A stretch of DNA of 64,000 nt. Origin: Pseudomonas sp. 30_B. GTDB lineage: Bacteria; Pseudomonadota; Gammaproteobacteria; Pseudomonadales; Pseudomonadaceae. The notes beneath the pieces are model-generated. The model ran no database searches and was not told the origin of the DNA. It was given only the letters and a program-made list of their open reading frames with translations. The stretch lies in NCBI RefSeq assembly GCF_017491605.1, contig NZ_JAFGYY010000022.1, forward strand, positions 35,348-99,347, written 5' to 3'. The position numbers and the translations under genes are program-made. Of this stretch, positions 17,014 to 25,233 are shown one piece after another (within the stretch, counting starts at the first letter, position 1; every line of letters starts with the position of its first letter).

Positions 17014-18423
17014 TTACTCGACCTTCTGGACCTGCGGCGGAGTCCAGGTGCCATCCAGGATGGAGAGGCCGCTTTCCTTCGGCCAGTACATCCGCATCAT
17101 CGGGATGAACTCACCCTTGGGCGCAGGCAGCCAGTTGGCTTCCTTGTCCTTGCCGGGAGACTCGTGCTGGAAGTACAGGGTCAGCGAGCCGTCGGCGTTG
17201 TAGTGCAGGTCGTTGCGGGCGCTGACGGTGAACTTGTTCAGCGGGTTCGGCACGAACCACCAGCCCTTGTCGATCTGGTACATGGTGATCGACCAGAAGC
17301 CGTTCGCCGGAGGCGTCTGGTCCTTGGCGAAGGTCAGGGTGTACTTGTTCTTGCCCTCGAGTTTCTGGCCGCTGCTGTCGATCAGGGTGTAAGGATAAAC
17401 CGCGTCCTTCTCCAGGTTCGCCGGCCAGCCGAAGGCTGCAACCACGGCGCGCTTCATGTAGTCGGTACCGTACACGCCCAGGCCCGAGGTGAAGGTCCAG
17501 CCTTTGACCTCACGACCCAGCGTGGATTGGCTGGCCCCGATTTCCTTCAGCGCCACCTGCGGCAGATCAGCCAGCTTGGCCTGCAGGGCCGGATCCAGGC
17601 TGGAGAGCTTGAACGGCTTGCAAGGCTCGATGCCGAGCTTGGCCATGCGCGCCAGCATGGGTGCATCCCCGGCGGCCGGCGGCGCGTCCTTGCACATCAG
17701 GTCGGCGAGCTTGTTGAAGTAGCCCTCGGTACCCATGGCCAGGATCACTTCCTGCGGCTTGTCCGTCATGCTGAAGCCCGGGTTCGGGTCCACGGCGGGC
17801 GCCTTGGGCGTATAGGGCTTGCCCCAGGCCGAAAGCGGGGTGATCTTGAGCTGCGCCTGCAGCGCATTGACCGCCTTGTAGTCCTTGTCGGTGCCGTCGG
17901 CGTAGGTGCGCCCCAGGATCAGCATCTTGCGAGTGGCCGATTTCACCTGGGTCATGCCCTCGGGTACCTTGCCCTCCCAGCCCGGCCCGGTCAGCAGGTA
18001 TTTCGCCGCGGCGCCACCGGTAGTGCGCGCGCCGGGGGAATCGAAGATGTCCATCCACAGGTTGTACATGGGCAGCAGGTAATAGCGCTTGCCCATGTCC
18101 GGGTGGCTGAATACCTGCGGCTCGCTCAGGTCCACCCAGGCGAGTGAATAGAGGGTATCGGCGTTCGGCGCGGACACACCGCGATAATCCGCCGGCGGAT
18201 AGCGCCTCACATTGGCGAACTGCCCCATGGGCGCGTGGGTGTTGCTCACCTTGTCCACGTTGGACATCTGCACGCGCGTGACCTCGGTGGTGATCAGCGA
18301 ATAGCCGTAGACGTACGCGTCCTTGGCAATCTGCAGTAGTTCATCCTGATCAGCTGCCGACGAGTAGCCGACGTGGCTAAGGCTGATTGCGGAAGCCAGT
18401 ACGGCTGTTGGCATTACTCTCAT
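17014..18423 (-). CDS. DUF1254/DUF1214 exported protein
   Basis: 469 residues from ATG 18423, which has AAGGAG seven bases upstream; ATG 18429 would overlap that site. A signal peptide ends around YSSA-ADQ. The N-terminal half has the DUF1254 pattern (DAYVYGYSLITTEVTR, NADTLYSLAWVDLS), the C-terminal half DUF1214 (GFWSITMYQIDKGWWFVPNPLNKFTVSARNDL, DGSLTLYFQHESPG, WLPAPKGEF, MRMYWPKE). Such proteins are common and multi-copy in Pseudomonas; function is not established. It is divergent from the AraC regulator at 18763, which may control it. A decayed relative lies at 20741-20974. Confidence 0.9.
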   Translation of the reverse strand: MRVMPTAVLASAISLSHVGYSSAADQDELLQIAKDAYVYGYSLITTEVTRVQMSNVDKVSNTHAPMGQFANVRRYPPADYRGVSAPNADTLYSLAWVDLSEPQVFSHPDMGKRYYLLPMYNLWMDIFDSPGARTTGGAAAKYLLTGPGWEGKVPEGMTQVKSATRKMLILGRTYADGTDKDYKAVNALQAQLKITPLSAWGKPYTPKAPAVDPNPGFSMTDKPQEVILAMGTEGYFNKLADLMCKDAPPAAGDAPMLARMAKLGIEPCKPFKLSSLDPALQAKLADLPQVALKEIGASQSTLGREVKGWTFTSGLGVYGTDYMKRAVVAAFGWPANLEKDAVYPYTLIDSSGQKLEGKNKYTLTFAKDQTPPANGFWSITMYQIDKGWWFVPNPLNKFTVSARNDLHYNADGSLTLYFQHESPGKDKEANWLPAPKGEFIPMMRMYWPKESGLSILDGTWTPPQVQKVE

Positions 18424-18762
18424 ATGCATTCTCCTTGGCTATGAGATAGACCTGTATGCGCCGTGGCCCGCCGCCCGATGGATAGCGATGCCATCCATGG
18501 AGCAAAGGGCCATCGCAGGCAGGATAGTTGCTCCTGCGGCATTTGCTTGCCGGGAACAGCATCTGGTCCCCACCTGCGCAAACGGCGGACATCTGGAAAA
18601 CAGTCCCGAGCTTCTTGGCTACGGAATAACCGCTGTTGAAAACACTTTGGCCGGACTCTACTGCAGCCGGCGGAAAGGCATCTTGCAATTTCGGACACCC
18701 CGCCAGGCCCCGTGGTGTAACATCCCGGCCAATTCGAATAAGAACCGACAGAGGCAACCCGT
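18424..18762. other. 339-bp divergent intergenic region
   Basis: No gene was found between the divergent DUF1254 and AraC genes. It must hold both promoters. A small dyad, GCAGGA (18519-18524) and TCCTGC (18532-18537), is the only clear symmetric element; no consensus -10/-35 pair was convincing. Confidence 0.5.
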
Positions 18763-19899
18763 GTGGTCCGCAACTGCCAACCTCCTGCTGCCCCGCATGC
18801 AATCGGCGTCACCCCTGGCGACGCGTTCCTGACCGCTGCTGCCCCCGAGCAGCCGGGCCAAGACATCCCGGGCTCCCCCTTGATCGCCTGCAATCCCAAC
18901 CAAGTACGCACCGGCCCTGTGAAGGTTCTGCCGCAGGTCATCAGCGCACTCGGCGGCGACCCGCAACGCGTATTCAGGGCCGCGGACATCGACCTGGCCG
19001 ACTTCGTCGCCGACCGGGAACAGTGCCTGGACTACGCCCAGACGTCCCACCTCCTTTCCACCGCCATGCGCCATACGCAATGCCCGCACCTGGGCATGCT
19101 GGTAGGCCGGCGTGTCTGCCTCGACGACCTGGGGCAGGTCGGTGCGCTCATGCGCTCCGCCGAGACGGTGGGCGATGCCCTGCGCGACCTGGTCACCCAC
19201 GCGCAACTGCATGACCGGGGCTCGGCGCTGATGCTCCTGCCCCTGACTGAGCAGTTCAGCCTGTTCGGCTATGTGATTCACCGCCACGACCTCGCAGACC
19301 CCAAGCCACTCATCGATACAGCCGTGATGATCGGCCTGCAGATCATGCGCGAGCTGCACAGCCCCACCTGGACACCCGTGCGGATACAACTGGCCTATCG
19401 CACGCCATCCGACGCCGCGGCCTATCTGCGCGCCTTCCGCTGCCCGGTGCAATTCAATGCAAACGTGTCGGGATTCATCATCGCCAACCCGCAACTAAGC
19501 CAGAAGCTCACAACCGCGAATCCGCAGTTGCACCGCTCGCTGCACGGAGCCTTTTTGGCCACCGCCGCCGGCCTGACGCTGGCCGAGCAGATCAGCCATC
19601 AGCTTCACCCCCTGCTACTGGCGGGCGAGGCCCGAGCCGATCAGATCGCCAGCCGGGTCGGCTTGCACATCCGGACACTGCATCGCCGCCTGGAGGCCGA
19701 AGGTACCCATCTCCAACAACTGGTCACCGCCTCCCGGCAGAGCCTGGCCTTCCAACTCCTCGGCAATACCAACCTGCCGGTTTCGCTGATTGCCCAGTCG
19801 CTGCAATACCAGGACCCGAATGCCTTCTCCCGCGCGTTCAGGACCTGGACGGGATCGTCTCCACAGCAGTGGAGAAACGCGTCACAAGGCGTTGCCTGA
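18763..19899 (+). CDS. AraC-family regulator with N-terminal arabinose-binding-like domain
   Basis: 378 residues from GTG 18763, with GAGG eight bases upstream. Residues about 55-245 resemble the ligand-binding domain of the OruR/ArgR-like AraC branch (Arabinose_bd), including LLSTAMRHTQCPHLGMLVG. The C-terminal 100 residues contain two HTH motifs: IASRVGLHIRTLHRRLEAEGTHLQQL and PVSLIAQSLQYQDPNAFSRAFRTWTGSSPQQWR. The first 40 residues are proline-rich and look non-conserved, so translation may begin further in. Divergent from DUF1254 and followed by a convergent lipoprotein gene; DUF1254 is the likely target. Confidence 0.88.
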   Translation: MVRNCQPPAAPHAIGVTPGDAFLTAAAPEQPGQDIPGSPLIACNPNQVRTGPVKVLPQVISALGGDPQRVFRAADIDLADFVADREQCLDYAQTSHLLSTAMRHTQCPHLGMLVGRRVCLDDLGQVGALMRSAETVGDALRDLVTHAQLHDRGSALMLLPLTEQFSLFGYVIHRHDLADPKPLIDTAVMIGLQIMRELHSPTWTPVRIQLAYRTPSDAAAYLRAFRCPVQFNANVSGFIIANPQLSQKLTTANPQLHRSLHGAFLATAAGLTLAEQISHQLHPLLLAGEARADQIASRVGLHIRTLHRRLEAEGTHLQQLVTASRQSLAFQLLGNTNLPVSLIAQSLQYQDPNAFSRAFRTWTGSSPQQWRNASQGVA

Positions 19900-19976
19900 G
19901 CCGAGGGGTGCAGCCCGGTCCATCAGGAGCGATCCTGATCGAGCCGGGCCAGTGGCGGAGAGAGACGTGAAAGCGA

Positions 19977-20001
19977 GCACCTGGCCGGAACGGCCAGGTG
20001 C
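19977..20001 (-). terminator. Terminator of the DUF3313 lipoprotein gene
   Basis: GCACCTGGCC (19977-19986) and GGCCAGGTGC (19992-20001) form a perfect 10-bp stem with a 5-base loop. Reading leftward it is followed by TCGCTTTC, a short T-rich tail, 10 bp after the lipoprotein stop. A second hairpin near 19921-19939 (ATCAGGA..TCCTGAT) may end the AraC transcript. Confidence 0.65.
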
Positions 20002-20010
20002 CCTGCGGAC

Positions 20011-20685
20011 TTACTGCTGGCTCTGCAGCGCCCGGATCGACTTGCCCAGGTCCGATGCCCAGCCATCCAGGACAGCCTTGGCATCCTTCGCCGTCATCAC
20101 CTGGGAGGAGTTTTCCAGCTCGGTGCCGGCGCCCTTGCGCACGACCTCGGCCACCACCTTGCCGCTGCCGCCATCGATGAAGGCCGCTTCGGTGGCGATG
20201 GTGGTGTCCATGTCACGATGCCCAGTAGCCGTGGTGATGCCCGCGACGATCAGGGCGATCGGGATCACTTCGTAGGGTTTCAGGCCTTCGGTCGAGGCGG
20301 TGACAGCGGTGATCGCCGGGCGCACGACCAGGGTGCCCGGGCCGGGGGTCGTTGCCAGCGGCAGTACATTGGAAAGCTCGCGCTTGAGGGCCTGGTCGTA
20401 GTACTGGGTAACCCCCTGGAGCGTACTCTGGGGAACCTGCTCCGTGGCCTGGGGCTGCGGGTAGAGCTGGCTGGGTTCGAGGTAGACGCTGGTGAAACTA
20501 TTGCCATTCAGGCCGGGTTGAACCCAGCGCATCACGGCCGCGCCAGAGGGAGACTTCTCCTCCTTCAGAACGCTGTAGTCCTTGAGGAAACCGGAATACT
20601 GCTCCGGCTCGACATACTTGCTTGCGCAACCAGACAACACGAGCGAGCCGGCGCACAGGGAGGCCAGCAAAAATTTCGACTTCAT
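20011..20685 (-). CDS. DUF3313 family lipoprotein
   Basis: 224 residues from ATG 20685, preceded by AGGAAG at good spacing. The lipobox L-S-G-C places the lipidated Cys at about residue 20 after a hydrophobic signal (FLLASLCAGSLVL). The mature part has the DUF3313 pattern: YSGFLKDYS, an RWVQPG segment, YLEPSQLYP, then a glycine-rich conserved region and an AEAVRKG-like end. These are predicted inner-leaflet outer-membrane lipoproteins of unknown function. The open frame continues far upstream but that part is not coding. Confidence 0.88.
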   Translation of the reverse strand: MKSKFLLASLCAGSLVLSGCASKYVEPEQYSGFLKDYSVLKEEKSPSGAAVMRWVQPGLNGNSFTSVYLEPSQLYPQPQATEQVPQSTLQGVTQYYDQALKRELSNVLPLATTPGPGTLVVRPAITAVTASTEGLKPYEVIPIALIVAGITTATGHRDMDTTIATEAAFIDGGSGKVVAEVVRKGAGTELENSSQVMTAKDAKAVLDGWASDLGKSIRALQSQQ

Positions 20686-20740
20686 CGTCCACTTCCTATT
20701 GGTTGATATACAGAACAAACGGGGCTGGTTCGGGAAAAGG

Positions 20741-20974
20741 CTATTTGAGCAACTCGATTTCGCTCGGACGCCACTGCTTGGTGAAGAACGGCTCGAGCGG
20801 ACTGTACAGACGCAAGATGACAAACCAGCCCTTGCCCGGCATGGTCTGGATCCAGTTGCCACGCGCCACGCCCTTGGGCTGCTCCGGCGCGAAGTAGACC
20901 GTGGTGGAACCATCGGCGCCGGCTTCGGCGGCGGGCGACGGATAGCTCTGGCTGCCGGCACGCGGGAAGCGCAC
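20741..20974 (-). pseudogene. C-terminal remnant of a DUF1254/DUF1214 protein
   Basis: About 77 codons read RFPRAGSQSYPSP, DGSTTVYFAPEQPKG, GNWIQTMPGKGWFVILRLYSPLEPFFTKQWRPSEIELLK (given in pieces), which is the characteristic DUF1214 C-terminus. The upstream frame breaks down immediately after about 20974: neighbouring frames show no DUF1254 sequence, so some 350 residues are missing. The remnant sits 56 bp upstream of the DUF3313 gene on the same strand and near the intact DUF1254 gene at 17014-18423, to which it is related but not identical, so it was a separate paralogue. Confidence 0.8.
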
Positions 20975-21569
20975 AGGGCAAACCCACCGCGCCAGCGACG
21001 CGCACGCCCTGGGTGAGCATGGCTTTGTCTTTCGGGCAGGCTTGCATCGATAAAGTCCCTTTGAGTGGCATGTTCCTGAACCCTGTACACCGCGGCGATC
21101 TGGTTTTTCGGGCAGCTCCGATATCCCCCTTGTCTGATTGTTCTCACAAGGGACGCGAATGGTTCACACATTAGGCGATAGAGAACTGCCATACCACTCT
21201 GCCCGGAAACAATAAAATGTGACGCACATCTCATTGACAGGGAAAACAGGACCGGGGCGTTGGCTGAGGACGGCAGCCGACAGCGCAGCGACTGCACCTT
21301 GGGGCCATTCCGCCCGAGCCCTCGCCATCCAGGACGCACAGCGTCCGGCAATGGCTCATTCGGCGTGGCTGAAGCCTGAACGCCGGCTGCATGGAAGTTG
21401 AGAGATCGACGCGCACGGCTCGACCGAAAGCGCAATGAGGTCCGTCCACCCCGAATCGCGCTTCGTCCTGCATAGCGCCGTCTAGACTTGCCCAACGCTC
21501 TCCCGTCAATATCCGCCCGCCCTGCAACGCCCTGTTGCGGGTTATCGTTCACCCCCTCAGGAAACCGGT
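20975..21569. other. Intergenic region upstream of the K+ channel
   Basis: 595 bp without a credible gene. The first part may still contain unrecognisable debris of the truncated DUF1254 gene. The rest has lower GC near 21100-21240 (for example AATAAAATGTGACGCACATC), suitable for a promoter, but no motif is specific enough to assign. Confidence 0.45.
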
Positions 21570-22268
21570 ATGCCGCAAGCGAAAGACACGACAGAATCCG
21601 ACGCCGACCTGTCCCAGATGATCATCGGCCTCGGCCCCTGCACCTATCTGTTGCTGCTTCTGATCGGCATGATCCTGGTGTTCCCCTTCCTGGAGGAAGG
21701 GCTGTTCCCCCGCATGCTGCTCGGCATCCTGTTTTCGAGTGTGCTGCTGGTAGGAGCTTTCGCAGCCCCGCAGTCCCGGCGCTCGCTCATCTTCAAGGTG
21801 GGCCTGGCGCTGCTGGGGATCGGCCTGCAGTGGACGGCGCTGTGGACCTCGAACCTGATATTGCTCGACCTTGCCGGCATGACCTATGCGCTCTCACTGC
21901 TGGTCTCGATCTCCGGCGTGCTTCGCTACGTGCTCAAGCGCGGGCAGATTACCGCCGACAAACTTCACGGTGCGCTGGCCGGCTACATCATGCTGGCCTT
22001 CGCCTGGTCCTTCCTCTACGCCCAGCTCGAGATGACCATTCCCGGCGCTTTCGGCCCCACCCGCCTGGACTTCACGCAGACCGGCACCTTCTTCAAGCTG
22101 ATCTACTTCAGCTTCACCACCCTCACCACTACCGGCTACGGCGATATCGTGCCCCTGACCAATCACGCCCGTTCGCTGGTGATGATCGAAGAGTTCACCG
22201 GCGTCTTCTACGTGGGCGTCCTGATCGCACGGCTGGCCGGCCTCTATCCGTCACCGTCGCCCCGCTGA
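21570..22268 (+). CDS. Two-TM-pore type potassium channel
   Basis: 232-residue membrane protein. The K+ selectivity filter T188-G-Y-G-D192 lies in the pore loop TTLTTTGYGDIVP, followed by a last TM helix. About four hydrophobic segments precede it (roughly 24-42, 48-65, 72-92, 98-120) with another near 132-152. No RCK/TrkA_N or cyclic-nucleotide domain follows, so it is an ion_trans_2 pore without a regulatory cap. ATG 21570 has AGGAA at good spacing. Probably monocistronic or cotranscribed with the small gene downstream. Confidence 0.9.
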   Translation: MPQAKDTTESDADLSQMIIGLGPCTYLLLLLIGMILVFPFLEEGLFPRMLLGILFSSVLLVGAFAAPQSRRSLIFKVGLALLGIGLQWTALWTSNLILLDLAGMTYALSLLVSISGVLRYVLKRGQITADKLHGALAGYIMLAFAWSFLYAQLEMTIPGAFGPTRLDFTQTGTFFKLIYFSFTTLTTTGYGDIVPLTNHARSLVMIEEFTGVFYVGVLIARLAGLYPSPSPR

Positions 22269-22365
22269 CGGCTGGCCGCGCTCGACCCGGGACAAACTTC
22301 CGTCGTATTGCCCCAGAGTCATCGGAGTTCGAAAATAGCGCGGACCGAAAGAGAGGTGACCCGTC

Positions 22366-22590
22366 ATGATCCTGCGCGGTATGGCACAGATGCACATCGA
22401 CGATCTGCCCGCCAGATTCCAGACCCTGCTGCGAGAGCTTCCGGACCTGGAGCCGTCAGGTTTCGTCTGGGTGGTCTTCTACCAGGGCCGCATGTTTGGC
22501 GCCTATCCCAATGCCGATCTCGCGTTGCGCAAGGTGACCGAAATCGAGCATTGCATCAGCGAAGACGAAGTGCCCACGGCGCAAAGCTGA
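22366..22590 (+). CDS. Small conserved-looking hypothetical protein
   Basis: 74 residues, acidic, one predicted alpha/beta unit (SGFVWVVFYQGRMFGAYPNADLALRKVTEIEH). Start ATG 22366 has GAGAGGTGA nine or so bases upstream, a good ribosome site. No signal peptide, TM or metal motif; family not recognised. Codon use and third-position GC look like real Pseudomonas coding DNA. Confidence 0.65.
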   Translation: MILRGMAQMHIDDLPARFQTLLRELPDLEPSGFVWVVFYQGRMFGAYPNADLALRKVTEIEHCISEDEVPTAQS

Positions 22591-22624
22591 CGCCCTCCCC
22601 TTATCCAGCCAGGCGCCTCCCTAG

Positions 22625-23326
22625 ATGCTCCCTCATGCTCCCAAGCCTCGCAGCGCCAAGAGATCGCGGATCCACCTGTTGCGCGGGCGCGTCGGGCTGG
22701 GGCTCGTCGCCGGGCTGTCCGTGCTGGCGGGCATGACCGATGCAATCGGGTTCCTGGCCACCGGCGACTTCGTGTCCTTCATGAGTGGCAACACCACCCG
22801 GCTCGCCGTCGCCGTGAACGACCACGACCTGACCACGCTCGGGCGGCTGTCGCTCGCGGTGCTGTGCTTCATTGCCGGCAATGCCCTGGGTGTCGTCCTG
22901 GCCCGAGGATTCAAGCGGCGCGCCACACCTTTGCTCATCATTGTCGCGGCGCTGCTTGGCTTCGCCGCCCTCTGGCCCGAAGCGCGGAACCTGCCGGCCT
23001 TCGTTGCGGCAATCCTGTCGATGGGGATGCTGAACGCGGTGGTGGAACAGGTGAATGGCATGCCCATCGGCCTGACCTACGTGACCGGTGCGCTGTCCCG
23101 CTTCGGCCGTGGCCTCGGGCGCTGGTTGCTGGGTGAACGCAACAATGGCTGGCGGGTCCAGCTCGTGCCCTGGAGCGGCATGCTGCTGGGCGGCGCGGCC
23201 GGGGCCTTCCTGGAGCATCACCTGGGGTTGGGCGCAATGGCCGTGAGCAGCGCATTGGCCTGCGCGCTGGCCGTGATCGTCTACTTTGTTCCGCGTTCCT
23301 GGCAGCTGGGCTACATGCCCCGCTAG
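22625..23326 (+). CDS. DUF1275 (YoaK-like) inner-membrane protein
   Basis: 233 residues with about six TM segments. Family motifs are visible: AGMTDAIGFLATGDFVSFMSGNTTRLAVA near residues 36-64, and the later MGMLNAVVEQVNGMPIGLTYVTGALSRFG. DUF1275 proteins are putative transporters with no firm substrate. Its TAG stop (23324-23326) overlaps the stop of the convergent YkgJ-like gene (23323-23325 on the other strand), both being supplied by one CTAG palindrome. Confidence 0.88.
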   Translation: MLPHAPKPRSAKRSRIHLLRGRVGLGLVAGLSVLAGMTDAIGFLATGDFVSFMSGNTTRLAVAVNDHDLTTLGRLSLAVLCFIAGNALGVVLARGFKRRATPLLIIVAALLGFAALWPEARNLPAFVAAILSMGMLNAVVEQVNGMPIGLTYVTGALSRFGRGLGRWLLGERNNGWRVQLVPWSGMLLGGAAGAFLEHHLGLGAMAVSSALACALAVIVYFVPRSWQLGYMPR

Positions 23327-23679
23327 ACGAGCACCTGCCGGGTGGTGGCGATCAGCTCATGCACCTGGCGCTCGACCTGCTCGTCGATCGGGACTTCCGG
23401 CCCGCGGCCGCGCGGGCATGGCAGGCTCGGAGTGGTGCCGAACAGGCGGCAGATCAGCGGACGCTCGTCGTACACTTCGCAGCCGTCGGGCCCCAGGTGC
23501 ACGCAGTTCCAATGCGCCAGGGCGGCGTCATGCTCGGCGTCGCTCTTTACCGGGAGGCGCGACATTTCCTCGGACGACGCGGTCACCGGCCCGCAGCAAT
23601 CGTGGCAGCCGGGCACGCAGGCGAAATCGGGGATCTGCCGGCGCAGATGGTCGATCTTGCGCTGGGTCGAACAACTCAC
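23323..23679 (-). CDS. YkgJ-family cysteine-cluster protein
   Basis: 118 residues from GTG 23679. The zinc/iron-binding pattern C21-x3-C25-x2-C28-C29 near the N-terminus, followed by C-V-H-L-G-P-D-G-C-x-V-Y-D-E-R-P-L-I-C-R in the middle, defines the YkgJ (CxxCxxCC) family of putative metal-cluster proteins. A Cys also occurs at residue 3 and in SLPCPRGRG. Function unknown in the family. It converges with DUF1275 with shared stop bases. Confidence 0.85.
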   Translation of the reverse strand: MSCSTQRKIDHLRRQIPDFACVPGCHDCCGPVTASSEEMSRLPVKSDAEHDAALAHWNCVHLGPDGCEVYDERPLICRLFGTTPSLPCPRGRGPEVPIDEQVERQVHELIATTRQVLV

Positions 23680-23765
23680 TGGCCGCCCCCACCCACTGCG
23701 TTGTCCGTCGTTCGCGGAGACCGGTACTGATCAGACATGGCGATGCCTCCGAATGGCCCTGCGGG

Positions 23766-23996
23766 TCAGAGATGGATTTCCACGTTCTTGATGCCCAGCT
23801 CGCGCAACTCGCCGACCAGACCATCCAGGTGCGCAAAGGACTCGACCTGCTCGTCCTCATCCACCAGGAAAAAGCTTCGCCCCGCGTCCTTCTTGAAGAA
23901 CACGATCCACTCCCGGGTGTTGGCCGGGTTGGCGATCACATGGGTGTCAAAAGAAATGCCGGCGGCAATCCGGGCTTTCACGTCGCTGCGCTTCAC
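23766..23996 (-). CDS. Small hypothetical protein
   Basis: 76 residues, predicted compact alpha/beta with FDTHVIANPANTREWIVFFKKDAGRSFFLVDEDEQV as its core, ending KNVEIHL. No motif known to me; resembles small conserved Pseudomonas proteins of unknown role. It lies 86 bp upstream of the YkgJ-like gene on the same strand and may be cotranscribed. ATG 23996 is the first plausible start. Confidence 0.7.
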   Translation of the reverse strand: MKRSDVKARIAAGISFDTHVIANPANTREWIVFFKKDAGRSFFLVDEDEQVESFAHLDGLVGELRELGIKNVEIHL

Positions 23997-24140
23997 TCAA
24001 CTCACCACGCTTGGTTCGTATCCATTCAAAACTCGTTCAGCACTGAATCGGCACAGACGGCCCATGCTGTCGGCGAGGGGGCACATGATAACACCCTGCC
24101 CCTACAGCGTTGCAGGCGCCCCGAAGGGGCTGCGTCTGCA

Positions 24141-24208
24141 GGAGCGGACTTATCCGCGATGCGACGTACAGCCCCTGCCGGATCATCGCGGACGGAGTCC
24201 GCTCCTAC
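24141..24208. repeat. Pair of inverted REP elements
   Basis: GGAGCGGACTTATCCGCGAT at 24141-24160 and the oppositely oriented ATCGCGGAC-GGA-GTCCGCTCCTAC at 24185-24208 are classic Pseudomonas REP units facing each other as a BIME. They form the left border of the larger structured repeat. No gene lies in 23997-24761. Confidence 0.8.
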
Positions 24209-24224
24209 GAAAGCCTGCTCATCG

Positions 24225-24527
24225 CTCTGGCTCTAAAGATTTCCAGAGAAATCTCCGCGCACTCCGAGCGCCCCTTCAGGAGGCCGAGTGGAATCGGAGT
24301 TTCAGGGGTTGAGCGGCATGGATGCCGCGAGAGCGTCGTTGGGCCATGGATGGCCCGTCGACGCGTGCCCCTGAAACTCCGATGGAGCGAGGGGAGTCCG
24401 GCGAAGCCGGACCCGGATGCAGGGGCAAGACCTTTGGTTACTTTGCGTCGTTTGGCAAAGTAACTCGCCCGAGGGGGCGAAACAAAATCTCTCAGCACAC
24501 GCCGGAGCGGCGCAGAAACACCCAACC
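24225..24527 (+). repeat. Multi-hairpin structured repeat, copy A
   Basis: About 300 bp nearly identical to 54847-55151 and, in its right third, to the complement of 63905-64000. Stems seen: 16-bp perfect outer pair 24293-24308 / 24368-24383 enclosing GCGGCAT-GG-ATGCCGC (24313-24328) and an arm 24333-24364 with GGGCCAT-GG-ATGGCCC at its tip; GTCCGGC-GAA-GCCGGAC (24396-24412); GTTACTTTG / CAAAGTAAC (24437-24464); then CGCCC/GGGCG and CGCCG/CGGCG. Open frames crossing it are by-products: the copies differ by frame-shifting indels and by paired stem changes. Right border is another REP. Confidence 0.85.
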
Positions 24528-24542
24528 CAAAAGCCCAAAAGC

Positions 24543-24689
24543 ATCGCGGACAAAGTCCGCTCCTACGGGGAAGTCGAAGCCATGCCTGTCATGGAGATGC
24601 GCCCTTCGATCCCGCACCGAACGGTCCCCTCTCCCCCTGGGAGAGGGCAAGGGTGAGGGGCTCTTGCAGGAGCGGACTCCGACCGCGAT
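24543..24689. repeat. REP elements on the right border of copy A
   Basis: ATCGCGGAC-AAA-GTCCGCTCCTAC (24543-24566) and the inverted GGAGCGGACTCCGACCGCGAT (about 24669-24689), separated by about 100 bp of non-coding DNA containing a run CCCCTCTCCCCCTGGGAGAG. A TATAAT at 24714-24719 just after lacks a -35 partner. Confidence 0.7.
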
Positions 24690-24761
24690 GCGCCGCGAGG
24701 AGCGAGATGGACGTATAATCCCGCCCCTTCGTTGAATACGAATTCCCAGGTAGTTGGCCAA

Positions 24762-25172
24762 ATGCAGTTCCGTCCGGACGTGCGCACTCCCTCGCTTCTT
24801 TGCACCGCGCTGCTGCTCGGCAGCCTGGCCGGCTGGTATGCGGGGCGGCTGATCGGCCTGTACGGCGATCAATGGTTCGCCGAGCCCGAAGACGGTTTCG
24901 AAGCCCTGGCTACTCTCTGCGGCATTCTCTGCGGCGCCCTGTTCGCCTATACCCGCGTGAAAGGCGTGCTGCCGAGAATGGCGGGCTTCTTCGTGGGCGG
25001 CGGCTTCATCCTGGCGATGATCGGCTACGCCCAGTACTCCTCCGACATGCCGCCGTACGACCTTCAGCTGACCACCTATCTGCAGGATTTTTTCCGGCAG
25101 ACCCTGGGCCTGTGGCTTTCGCCGATCATTGGCGCCGCACTGGTGTCCCTGTTCCGCGCGGTTCTTCACTAG
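24762..25172 (+). CDS. Small inner-membrane protein of unknown function
   Basis: 136 residues from ATG 24762; TTG 24732 is in frame but poorer. Four hydrophobic segments: about 13-30, 46-62, 69-90 and 112-132. No family recognised. An AGG lies about ten bases upstream of ATG. It begins directly after the REP/repeat region and is followed 61 bp later by the YkvA-like gene on the same strand. Confidence 0.7.
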   Translation: MQFRPDVRTPSLLCTALLLGSLAGWYAGRLIGLYGDQWFAEPEDGFEALATLCGILCGALFAYTRVKGVLPRMAGFFVGGGFILAMIGYAQYSSDMPPYDLQLTTYLQDFFRQTLGLWLSPIIGAALVSLFRAVLH

Positions 25173-25233
25173 CCAACCGGAATTTCACAGCGCGCGGTGT
25201 AGGTTAGGCACTCCCTTTCACCGGTAACGCACG

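Noticed and set aside
20686..21552. Long N-terminal extension of the DUF3313 lipoprotein frame
   Set aside because: The lipobox and ribosome site fix the start at 20685; the extension has no protein-like features.
24110..24463. Small protein frame in the repeat region, with a similar frame in copy B
   Set aside because: Shared only because the DNA repeat is nearly identical; copies differ by frame-shifting indels and by paired stem changes, and there is no ribosome site.
24714..24719. TATAAT as a promoter for the small membrane protein gene
   Set aside because: No -35 element at 15-19 bp and the hexamer lies at the edge of a REP-derived stretch.
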